From: Comamonadaceae bacterium
Lineage (GTDB): Bacteria; Pseudomonadota; Gammaproteobacteria; Burkholderiales; Burkholderiaceae_C
Length of the DNA stretch: 18,198 nucleotides
NCBI GenBank assembly: GCA_947371775.1
Contig: CANBQX010000025.1
Coordinates: 1-18,198 of the forward strand
Reading direction: 5' to 3'
The position numbers and the translations under genes were made by a program. Of the stretch, positions 1 through 5,564 are shown in pieces (the stretch's first letter is position 1; each line of letters starts with the position of its first letter). The notes beneath the pieces were generated by a model, which ran no database searches, had not been told where the DNA came from, and was given only the letters and a program-made list of their open reading frames with translations.

Positions 1-167
1 CGCACTTTGGCAACTTTACGCAGAGCGGAATTGGGCTTCTTGGGAGTGGTGGTGTACACACGGGTGCATACGCCACGACGTTGGGGAGAGTTCTGCATTG
101 CAGGACTCTTGGATTTGATCGTTTCGACCTCGCGCCCCTGACGCACTAGTTGGTTGATGGTTGGCAC
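1..167 (-). CDS. rpsL: 30S ribosomal protein S12, N-terminal part (cut by window edge)
   Basis: S12 is a protein of the small ribosomal subunit that lines the decoding centre; this is the first gene of the str operon in most bacteria. The reverse complement reads MPTINQLVRQGREVE, then a PQRRGVCTRVYTTTPKKPNSA-type block, which is diagnostic for S12. About 55 of the usual ~124-125 residues are inside the window. Lys43, the classic streptomycin-resistance position in the TPKKPNS segment, is present as wild type. The start codon is GTG (complement of 165-167), not ATG. The choice is firm because a perfect AGGAGG (complement of 173-178) lies 5 bases upstream and the protein begins exactly where the family does. 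The gene upstream on the same strand is the carboxypeptidase at 320-1513, separated by a 152-base leader with its own candidate promoter. Confidence 0.97.
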   Translation of the reverse strand, partial: MPTINQLVRQGREVETIKSKSPAMQNSPQRRGVCTRVYTTTPKKPNSALRKVAKV

Positions 168-172
168 TAAAG

Positions 173-178
173 CCTCCT
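173..178 (-). promoter_or_regulatory. Ribosome binding site of rpsL
   Basis: The minus strand reads AGGAGG, a full match to the anti-Shine-Dalgarno core, 5 bases before the GTG start of rpsL. It fixes the non-ATG start. Confidence 0.85.
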
Positions 179-184
179 AAAGAA

Positions 185-202
185 AAACGTCCCTAAACGT
201 TT
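185..202. repeat. Small hairpin just upstream of the rpsL Shine-Dalgarno
   Basis: The minus strand reads AAACGT, TTAGGG, ACGTTT and then TTCTTT, i.e. a 6-bp A/T-rich stem with a 6-base loop followed by a U-rich run, ending close to the AGGAGG. It might tune translation of rpsL or be a chance structure; the stem is weak. Confidence 0.3.
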
Positions 203-240
203 GGTAACAAAATTCAAAAAACTTCGAAAACGTGAATCCC

Positions 241-255
241 TTCGGAATTTCCGAA
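241..255. repeat. 15-base inverted repeat at the expected rpsL transcription start
   Basis: TTCGGAATTTCCGAA consists of two 7-base arms (TTCGGAA / TTCCGAA) around one central T. In RNA it can fold as a 5-bp stem with a 5-base loop at the very 5' end of the predicted rpsL leader. It could be an operator or a 5' stabilising hairpin; the sequence does not decide between these. Confidence 0.5.
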
Positions 256-264
256 AAGCCTTCT

Positions 265-273
265 AATATACCA
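265..273 (-). promoter_or_regulatory. Candidate extended -10 promoter element of rpsL
   Basis: The minus strand reads TGGTATATT: a TGn extension followed by TATATT, five of six matches to TATAAT. A -35 hexamer at 17-base spacing (TGGCCT, complement of 288-293) is poor, which fits an extended -10 promoter. The implied start is near 257-258, giving a leader of about 90 bases before the GTG codon. This is inferred from the motif alone. A strong ribosomal-protein promoter would be expected somewhere in this 152-base gap. Confidence 0.4.
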
Positions 274-277
274 GATC

Positions 278-296
278 AGCCGGCCTGAGGCCAGCT
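278..296. repeat. Inverted repeat between dacC and rpsL (8-bp stem, 3-base loop)
   Basis: AGCCGGCC / TGA / GGCCAGCT can form an 8-bp stem (one G-T wobble on one strand). On the minus strand, the direction of both neighbouring genes, no U-run follows, so it is at best a weak end signal for the upstream dacC transcript. On the plus strand TTTTC follows. It overlaps the weak -35 position of the rpsL promoter candidate. Confidence 0.4.
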
Positions 297-319
297 TTTC
301 ACGGGCCCAGAGGGGGAAA

Positions 320-1513
320 TTAGCGAATCCAGAGCCGCACGGCGTCCCAGGCGCGGCCAAAAATGCCGGCTTGACCCACGGCGTCGAGCGCTTGCAAGGG
401 CAGCTCAGCCATCACTGCGCCGGCCACCAGCACGCGCAATGTCGCCACCGTTTGGCCCTTGGCCACCGGTGCCAACAAGGGCTCGGTGCGGACGATTTCG
501 GTGGTCAGCTTGGCGCTGGCACCGGCTGGCAAGGCGACGACCACCGCGTCGGTGCGCCCCACTTTGACCTGGTTTGCGTCACCTTTCCAGACTTTGGCGC
601 TCAGCACGGCCTGCCCGGCGTCAAACAGTTTGAGCGGCTCGTAGGCGGTATAGCCCCAGTTCAATAGCTTTTGCGACTCGTTAGCCCGCGCATTCTCATT
701 GGCCGTGCCCAGCACGATGGACAACAGGCGCCGCCCGCCTGTGCCGCCTGCAACCGCCAAGCCGGGGTAGTCGCGCTTGGCCGTGGCCACCATGCAGTAG
801 CCCGCCGCTTCGGTGTAGCCGGTCTTGAGCCCATCCACTGTCGGGTCGCGCAGCAGCAAAAGATTGCGGTTGTTGTCGTTGGCCGCGGGCGTGCCGGGGT
901 AGCGGTACTTTTTGATGGCGTAGTAGCCGGTGTATTCCGGGAAGTCCGACATCAGGCGCGTGGCCAGGGTGGCCAAGTCGCGTGCCGTGGTCGTGTGACC
1001 CGGCTCGGTCAAGCCCTCGGGATTTTTATAGCTGGTGGATTTCATGCCCAGCAGCTGGGCCTGGTTGTTCATCATTTGCACGAAATGGGCAACATCGCCG
1101 CCCACGCCTTCGGCCAGCGCCATGGTCGCATCATTGCCAGATTGCACCACCATGCCTTTGATCAAGTCTTCGACCGGCACCTGCATCTTGGGGTCGATGA
1201 ACATGCGCGAGCCCGGCATCTTCCAGGCGCGCTCGCTCACACCAAAGGTCTGGGTCAGGCTGATTTTTTTGGATTTCAGCGCGTCAAACACCAAATAGGC
1301 CGACATCAGCTTGGTAAGCGATGCCGGCTCCATGGGCGAGTCAATGTCCTTGGAGGCCAGTATTTGGTGCGCTGTCACATCGATCAACAGGTGGGAGCGC
1401 GCAGCAATCTCCGGGGGCTGAGGCGTTTGGGCGCACGCCGCCATCCAGCCTGCAGCCAGGATGAAAGCCATAAAAGATCGAAAAAAGAAGGTAAGCATCG
1501 GGTGAAATGTCAT
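320..1513 (-). CDS. dacC: D-alanyl-D-alanine carboxypeptidase (penicillin-binding protein 5/6 type, peptidase S11)
   Basis: This periplasmic enzyme removes the terminal D-Ala from peptidoglycan pentapeptides and so limits cross-linking. The 397-residue protein has all three active-site motifs in order: SLTK (65-68, nucleophile Ser65), SGN (125-127) and KTG (230-232). A hydrophobic N-terminus (about 9-28) ends in a plausible signal peptidase site after Ala-Cys-Ala (26-28); MAAC at 24-27 could alternatively be a weak lipobox. The last ~15 residues form an amphipathic helix like the PBP5 membrane anchor. Motifs and length fit the family well; the paralogue name (dacA or dacC) is a guess. It is the last gene of the minus-strand run from hemJ, 63 bases after the hydrolase. 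The start has only a weak AGAAG upstream; Met6 is an alternative. Confidence 0.93.
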   Translation of the reverse strand: MTFHPMLTFFFRSFMAFILAAGWMAACAQTPQPPEIAARSHLLIDVTAHQILASKDIDSPMEPASLTKLMSAYLVFDALKSKKISLTQTFGVSERAWKMPGSRMFIDPKMQVPVEDLIKGMVVQSGNDATMALAEGVGGDVAHFVQMMNNQAQLLGMKSTSYKNPEGLTEPGHTTTARDLATLATRLMSDFPEYTGYYAIKKYRYPGTPAANDNNRNLLLLRDPTVDGLKTGYTEAAGYCMVATAKRDYPGLAVAGGTGGRRLLSIVLGTANENARANESQKLLNWGYTAYEPLKLFDAGQAVLSAKVWKGDANQVKVGRTDAVVVALPAGASAKLTTEIVRTEPLLAPVAKGQTVATLRVLVAGAVMAELPLQALDAVGQAGIFGRAWDAVRLWIR

Positions 1514-1576
1514 GAAAGCTTCTAAGGTGAGGGGTGCGCGCGCTGGGCACAGGGGCTTCAGCCGGTGCGCTGTGGC

Positions 1577-2263
1577 TTAAGGTGCGGCCAAGTGCCGCGC
1601 CACCAGGCTGCGTAAAAGCGGCAATTGTCCATGAAAGAAGTGCTCAACCCCGGGAATCACCGTGACAGGCAGTTTTTGTGGACGGGCCCAGTTCATGACA
1701 TCGGCCAGAGGCACCGTGTCGTCTTGCTCGCCATGAACTACCAGCGTACGGGCGTGCAAGTCCTCAGGAACCGGCGCCACCGCAAAGCGGCTGGCGGCAG
1801 TGCCCACCAATACGATGCTCGAAATCGGCCGCTGCGCTGCCAGCTGCGCCACCGCCTGGCTGGTGACAAAAGCGCCAAAGGAAAAGCCCGCCAAGGCCAA
1901 GGCACCCGGTACGTCCGCTGGGTCGCCCTGACCCTTCGCGTAACCCTGCGCGTAACCCTGGGCGTATTGCGCCACCACGGCCAACAGGTCTTGCAACTCA
2001 CCACGGCCTTCGTCATAACTGCCCTGGCTGGCGCCCACGCCCCGAAAATTGAAGCGCACCGCCTGCCAACCGCTTTGCACAAATGCGCGCGCCAGGGTCT
2101 GCACCACCTTGTTTTCCATGGTGCCGCCATACAAGGGGTGGGGGTGGGCAATCACAGCGGTGCCGCGTGCCCGTTGTCCTGGATCAAGCTGCGGTGCGTC
2201 GACCATCAACTCCAGGGTTCCCGCAGGACCCTGAACCGTGGTTTTGACGGTGCGTGGATTCAT
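1577..2263 (-). CDS. Alpha/beta hydrolase (dienelactone-hydrolase-like, COG2945 type)
   Basis: The 228-residue cytoplasmic protein has the alpha/beta-hydrolase fold signature. HPHPLYGGTM (40-49) is the usual N-terminal loop of this group. GFSFG (126-130) is the nucleophile elbow with Ser128. GEQDDTVP (178-185) carries the catalytic Asp, and VEHFFHG (206-212) carries the catalytic His208. The substrate cannot be told from sequence; relatives are annotated only as hydrolases or esterases. It starts 7 bases after the ferredoxin gene, so the two are almost certainly co-transcribed and probably translationally coupled. An odd glycine/tyrosine micro-repeat (YAQGYAQGYAKG, from residue 100) lies before the nucleophile strand and is encoded by two perfect 12-base tandem copies. 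Confidence 0.88.
   Translation of the reverse strand: MNPRTVKTTVQGPAGTLELMVDAPQLDPGQRARGTAVIAHPHPLYGGTMENKVVQTLARAFVQSGWQAVRFNFRGVGASQGSYDEGRGELQDLLAVVAQYAQGYAQGYAKGQGDPADVPGALALAGFSFGAFVTSQAVAQLAAQRPISSIVLVGTAASRFAVAPVPEDLHARTLVVHGEQDDTVPLADVMNWARPQKLPVTVIPGVEHFFHGQLPLLRSLVARHLAAP
1937..1966. repeat. 12-base tandem repeat inside the hydrolase gene (2 perfect copies plus part of a third)
   Basis: CGCGTAACCCTG occurs at 1937-1948 and again at 1949-1960, with a degenerate partial copy after it. The unit is a multiple of three, so gain or loss of a copy changes the protein by four residues (Gln-Gly-Tyr-Ala) without a frameshift. Confidence 0.8.
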
Positions 2264-2270
2264 GGTGGGC

Positions 2271-2630
2271 TCAGCGCCCCACCTGCGGCGGTAATAGCAG
2301 CCGCTGTACCACGTTGCCGCCGATCAAGTGTTCGCTGACGATGTCGTCGATGTCGTTGGCGTCCACGTAGGTGTACCAAACGCCCTCCGGGTAGACCACC
2401 GCCACCGGACCGCCAGCGCAGCGGTCCAAGCAACCGGCTTTGTTGACCCTCACGTGGCCGGGACCAGACAGGTCGGCCTCACGAATGCGCTGCTTGCAAC
2501 GGTCAAAACCGGCCTGCGCCTGGTGATGGGCACAGGACTCCTCGCCGTTTTTGCGCTCGTTCAGGCAAAAAAATATGTGGCGTGCAAAGTAGGGTTTGTC
2601 GCTGGCGTCGGAGGGCATAGCAGAGTTCAT
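2271..2630 (-). CDS. Thioredoxin-like [2Fe-2S] ferredoxin (COG3411 type)
   Basis: The 119-residue protein resembles thioredoxin-fold [2Fe-2S] ferredoxins. The four likely cluster ligands are Cys22 (HIFFC), Cys33 (EESC), Cys67 and Cys71 in AGCLDRCAGGP, followed by the family-typical VVYPEGVWY segment (78-86) and an IDDIVSEHL tail. Cys45 (FDRCK) is an extra cysteine. Family members act as small electron carriers, but the partner is generally unknown. It sits 23 bases after the VanZ-like gene and 7 bases before the hydrolase, in the run that begins with hemJ. The start is either Met1 or Met5; neither has a strong ribosome binding site. Confidence 0.88.
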   Translation of the reverse strand: MNSAMPSDASDKPYFARHIFFCLNERKNGEESCAHHQAQAGFDRCKQRIREADLSGPGHVRVNKAGCLDRCAGGPVAVVYPEGVWYTYVDANDIDDIVSEHLIGGNVVQRLLLPPQVGR

Positions 2631-2653
2631 CTGCCAATTTTAGTGGCCGACTT

Positions 2654-3739
2654 TCAATTGCCGCGTCTGCGCCCAGTGATGTGCGTCAATGCCACGCCCA
2701 TGGCCGCATAGGGCCAGGCCCAGCCCAGCCATTGGGCAATGCCGTTGAATCGGATGAAGCGGCCCTGCTCCCAGGCCAGCAAGGTTTGGGCAAAGTAGGG
2801 GCTGTCGGGGGCCTGATTCAACAGCCCCACACTAAAGCCCAGCGCCAACAATGCCACAGAGGCACTTACGGGTGCCGCGACGCGCACCAGCGCCAGCGCC
2901 GCAACGGCACCGAAGGCCACACCGGTGAAGGTGCTGGGGTTTAGCCAAGCCCAGGTGTGGTCGGGCCCCCAGCTCAGCGCTGCCGACAAGCCGGTAGCAG
3001 CGCTGCCGACAGCCAGCATTACCATCACCAGCGCCACCCGGTGGCGCGGTGCGTGCACGACACAAAAGCCCAGCAAGCAGGGCACCAACAGCCCCAGTGC
3101 CACGCACAAAATTTCCGAGCTAGGGCTTAAAAATACGGCTACTTTTGCTGGAGCGGAGGCCTTGATCTCCCACGGCAGCAAAGTTTCTAAATAGCCCGTC
3201 AAGCGGTTCCAGACCTGACCCACACCAAACGGCACGGCCGCAGGAAACAACAAGGCGGCTGGCCAAGCCAGCAGCAGCGCCAGCACCCCGCGCGAATGCG
3301 GTGCCAGCCAACGTCTGCGCCAATCATCCCACCAGGCCAACCAGCCCCAACGCACCATGGCCTGCGCCATGCCAGCGCCCAATGCGGCACCGACCGTGTT
3401 GAGCAACCAATCTTCGCGGGATGCCACACGCTGGGGCAAATAGCTTTGCAGCCCTTCCATGACCAAGGAAAGCACACTCGCCAACAGCACGGCGCGCGCC
3501 ACCGGCAGGTCGCGCTGGTTGGTGCGCAAGGTCAGCAGCACCAACAGCCCCCCCAGAGGCAGGTATCCGACGATGTTGATAGCCACATCAAAGCCAGACC
3601 AGTAGCGGGGAATCGATGCGAACAGATAGGCCCAGGGTGCGATGTCCTGGTCGCGCCAATTGGAAAAGGGGTACAGACTGGCGTACACCACCAGGGCGAC
3701 ATACATCCATGTCACAGGCCAGGCAGCAGACTTGCGCAT
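2654..3739 (-). CDS. VanZ-like multi-pass membrane protein
   Basis: The 361-residue integral membrane protein has an N-terminal VanZ-like domain (about 10-130). Visible family elements are INIVGYLPLGG (55-64), the SLVMEGLQSYLP segment (91-102) and the polar REDWLLNTVGAALGAG block (108-123). The C-terminal half (about 150-355) adds further hydrophobic helices with a conserved-looking WAWLNPSTF. VanZ itself is linked to teicoplanin resistance, but most homologues in this order have no known role, and I infer only a membrane function. The gene starts 13 bases after hemJ and precedes the ferredoxin by 23 bases, so it belongs to the same operon. Confidence 0.85.
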   Translation of the reverse strand: MRKSAAWPVTWMYVALVVYASLYPFSNWRDQDIAPWAYLFASIPRYWSGFDVAINIVGYLPLGGLLVLLTLRTNQRDLPVARAVLLASVLSLVMEGLQSYLPQRVASREDWLLNTVGAALGAGMAQAMVRWGWLAWWDDWRRRWLAPHSRGVLALLLAWPAALLFPAAVPFGVGQVWNRLTGYLETLLPWEIKASAPAKVAVFLSPSSEILCVALGLLVPCLLGFCVVHAPRHRVALVMVMLAVGSAATGLSAALSWGPDHTWAWLNPSTFTGVAFGAVAALALVRVAAPVSASVALLALGFSVGLLNQAPDSPYFAQTLLAWEQGRFIRFNGIAQWLGWAWPYAAMGVALTHITGRRRGN

Positions 3740-3752
3740 GGCCGGCCGCCGC

Positions 3753-4181
3753 TTAGAAGGGCTTAACCACCACCAGCAGCACTGCGGCCACCAGCATCAG
3801 CACCGGCGCTTCATTGAACCAGCGAAACCACACATGGCTGCGGTGCATGGCATTGGCCTCGAATTTGCGCAAGATGCGGGCGCAGGCGTGGTGGTAGCCC
3901 ACCACCAGCACCACTATGCCGAGCTTGGCATGCATCCAGCCATTGCCGGGCCCCAAGCCGATGCCGTACCACAGCCATAGGGTCAGGCCCAGCACCAAGG
4001 CAGGCGCGGCCAGCAGAGTGGTAAAGCGCAAGAGCTTGCGCGCCATCAGCAATAGCCGCGCCCGTTCAGCGTCCGAATGCGGCTCCACCATGGCCAAATT
4101 GACAAAAATGCGAGGCAAATAGAACAGGCCTGCAAACCAGCTGGCGACAAAAATGATGTGAAACGATTTGACCCAAAGCAT
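3753..4181 (-). CDS. hemJ: Protoporphyrinogen IX oxidase HemJ (UPF0093/CopD-like membrane protein)
   Basis: HemJ oxidises protoporphyrinogen IX to protoporphyrin IX, the penultimate step of heme synthesis, in the inner membrane. The 142-residue protein starts MLWVKSFHIIFVASWFAGLF, carries the conserved early His (His8), has a central WMHAKLGIVVLVVGYHH segment, and ends with RWFNEAPVL and VVVKPF; these are hallmark HemJ blocks. The usual four hydrophobic helices can be seen. The reading frame is open further upstream to a GTG at 4251-4253, but that region overlaps a terminator hairpin and encodes nothing HemJ-like. I therefore chose the ATG at 4179-4181, which matches the family's N-terminus. 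It is divergent from hemB, so two heme-pathway genes flank one regulatory region. No good Shine-Dalgarno is visible. Confidence 0.88.
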   Translation of the reverse strand: MLWVKSFHIIFVASWFAGLFYLPRIFVNLAMVEPHSDAERARLLLMARKLLRFTTLLAAPALVLGLTLWLWYGIGLGPGNGWMHAKLGIVVLVVGYHHACARILRKFEANAMHRSHVWFRWFNEAPVLMLVAAVLLVVVKPF

Positions 4182-4236
4182 GGGCAAAGTGTAGTCGGAC
4201 GCCACGCCGGCAGGCCGCATTGCCCGGCAGGCAGGC

Positions 4237-4264
4237 AAAAAAAACCCCAGCACATGGGCCGGGG
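4237..4264 (-). terminator. Intrinsic terminator of the hemB/hemJ small RNA
   Basis: The minus strand reads CCCCGGC, loop CCATGT, GCTGGGG (7-bp stem with one G-U pair), followed at once by eight T residues (complement of 4237-4244). No protein-coding gene ends upstream of it on this strand, so it must end an RNA that begins within 4265-4500. Confidence 0.85.
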
Positions 4265-4336
4265 TGATAAGCCTTTTTGCTATGACACATCGAGGCCCCG
4301 CTCAGGGAGGAAAAGCGGGGGGCACCAGGGCGCCCG
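4237..4336 (-). ncRNA. Candidate small RNA between hemB and hemJ (possibly anti-hemB-like)
   Basis: On the minus strand a possible extended -10 (TGATATTCT, complement of 4343-4351) precedes about 100 bases with no convincing reading frame but strong folding. Hairpin 1 is at 4321-4335, GGGCGC/GTGCCC with a 4-base loop. Hairpin 2 is at 4296-4320, a perfect CCCCGCT/AGCGGGG stem whose 11-base loop reads TTTCCTCCCTG, complementary to Shine-Dalgarno sequences. Hairpin 3 is an intrinsic terminator at 4237-4264. From established knowledge, an sRNA named anti-hemB has been described beside hemB in Burkholderia. Position, orientation and the exposed CCUCCC loop suggest membership, but I cannot align it here. 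The alternative is a leader with an attenuator for hemJ, which begins 56 bases after the terminator. Confidence 0.65.
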
Positions 4337-4507
4337 TTGTTGAGAATATCAGAATTTTCACAAATCAATAGGATAAATTTCTTATTTGCGTAGATTTACG
4401 AAATTCGTTTAACCAATGCAATACGCAAGCGTGCCGGAAAGTGTGTGCACTCCATGGTTGACAGCCCTTCGGCCGCTTCGTCAGCGAAGTCAGGCACAAT
4501 TTTGCCC
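4337..4507. other. AT-rich promoter region between the small RNA and hemB
   Basis: This stretch is clearly richer in A and T than its surroundings (mainly 4340-4415) and holds no plausible gene. It should contain the promoters for hemB (plus) and for the small RNA or hemJ (minus). Elements seen are a short dyad ACGAA/TTCGT around 4399-4409, a TTGACA hexamer at 4458-4463 with no -10 at a suitable distance, a CTTCG/CGAAG hairpin near 4476-4489, and CACAAT at 4495-4500 just before the hemB ATG. None makes a convincing sigma-70 pair. Confidence 0.45.
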
Positions 4508-5521
4508 ATGATCGCTCCCGCCCCCTTCCCCCTTGGCCGTCCGCGTCGCTTGCGCCGCGACGATTTCACCCGCAACCTGGTGCGTGAAAACCGGCTCACC
4601 GCCCACGACCTGATTTACCCCGTGTTTGTGGTGGAGGGGCAGGGCCAGCGCGTACCTATTCATTCCATGCCCGGCGTGGAGCGTCTGAGTCTGGACCTGC
4701 TGCTGCCAGTGGCCGAAGAGTGCGTGCGCTTGGAGATCCCGGTCATGGCCTTGTTTCCGGTGATTGACCCCTTGCTCAAGAGCTACGACGGCGCCGAGGC
4801 CCTCAACCCCGACGGCTTAATCCCGCGCATCGTACGTGCCTTGAAAAAAGAGTTTCCCCAGCTCGGCGTCATGACCGACGTGGCGCTCGACCCCTTCACG
4901 ACCCACGGCCAGGACGGCCTGCCGGATACACGACCCGGCCAGGATGGCTACATCCTGAATGACGAGACCACGGCCGTGCTGGTGCAGCAAGCGCTGACCC
5001 AGGCCCGTGCTGGCGTGGACATCGTGGCGCCCAGCGACATGATGGACGGGCGCATTGGCGCGATTCGCCAGGCGCTGGAGGCAGAAAAGCTGGTACACAC
5101 CCGCATCATGGCCTACAGCGCCAAATATGCCAGTGCGTTTTACGGCCCCTTCCGCGATGCAGTGGGATCGGCTGGCAACCTGGGCAAAGGCAATAAAAAG
5201 GTCTACCAGATGGACCCTGCCAATACCGACGAGGCCCTGCGCGAAGTCGCCATGGATATCGCCGAAGGCGCCGACATGGTGATGGTCAAGCCCGGCATGC
5301 CCTACTTGGACGTGGTACGCCGCGTCAAAGACGAATTCAAAGTCCCCACCTTCGCCTACCAAGTATCGGGCGAATACGCGATGCTCAAAGCTGCTGCCGC
5401 CAACGGCTGGCTGGACCATGATGCGGTCATGCTGGAGAGCCTGTTGGCCTTCAAGCGTGCCGGCGCCGATGGAGTGCTCACCTATTTCGCCTTGGACGCC
5501 GCGCGCGCTCTCAAGGCCTGA
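4508..5521 (+). CDS. hemB: Porphobilinogen synthase (delta-aminolevulinic acid dehydratase)
   Basis: HemB condenses two 5-aminolevulinate molecules to porphobilinogen, an early common step of heme and tetrapyrrole synthesis, in the cytoplasm. With the start at 4508 the protein has 337 residues, the usual length. Both catalytic lysines are present: Lys206 in MAYSAKYASAFYGPF and the Schiff-base Lys261 in MVMVKPGMPYLD. The metal-site region reads DVALDPFTTHGQDG (124-137), with Asp where zinc enzymes have Cys; this is the Pseudomonas-like type without a catalytic zinc site. The frame is open to ATG codons at 4445 and 4454, but only the protein from 4508 (RPRRLRRDDFTRNLVRE soon after the start) matches the family. 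It is divergent from hemJ and 43 bases upstream of the CorA-type gene. Confidence 0.96.
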   Translation: MIAPAPFPLGRPRRLRRDDFTRNLVRENRLTAHDLIYPVFVVEGQGQRVPIHSMPGVERLSLDLLLPVAEECVRLEIPVMALFPVIDPLLKSYDGAEALNPDGLIPRIVRALKKEFPQLGVMTDVALDPFTTHGQDGLPDTRPGQDGYILNDETTAVLVQQALTQARAGVDIVAPSDMMDGRIGAIRQALEAEKLVHTRIMAYSAKYASAFYGPFRDAVGSAGNLGKGNKKVYQMDPANTDEALREVAMDIAEGADMVMVKPGMPYLDVVRRVKDEFKVPTFAYQVSGEYAMLKAAAANGWLDHDAVMLESLLAFKRAGADGVLTYFALDAARALKA

Positions 5522-5564
5522 TCCCGCCACCTGCCGGCCTCGCGCCAGGCAATGAAAGACGACC

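Noticed and set aside
24..54. Mutation in rpsL at the streptomycin site
   Set aside because: Lys43 is present in the normal TPKKPNS context, so no resistance allele is indicated.
671..1525. 284-codon open frame on the plus strand opposite the carboxypeptidase
   Set aside because: Shadow of the dacC-type gene; the composition is atypical and no domain is seen, whereas the minus strand carries all three PBP motifs.
4182..4253. Upstream extension of HemJ to a GTG at 4251-4253
   Set aside because: The extra 24 residues are encoded within and just after a terminator hairpin and are not part of the family; the ATG at 4179-4181 matches the HemJ N-terminus.
4237..4336. Signal recognition particle RNA (4.5S) or 6S RNA
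   Set aside because: The conserved SRP core (GGTCAGG...GGAAGGAAGCAGCC) is absent, and the element is too short and lacks the long bulged helix of 6S RNA.
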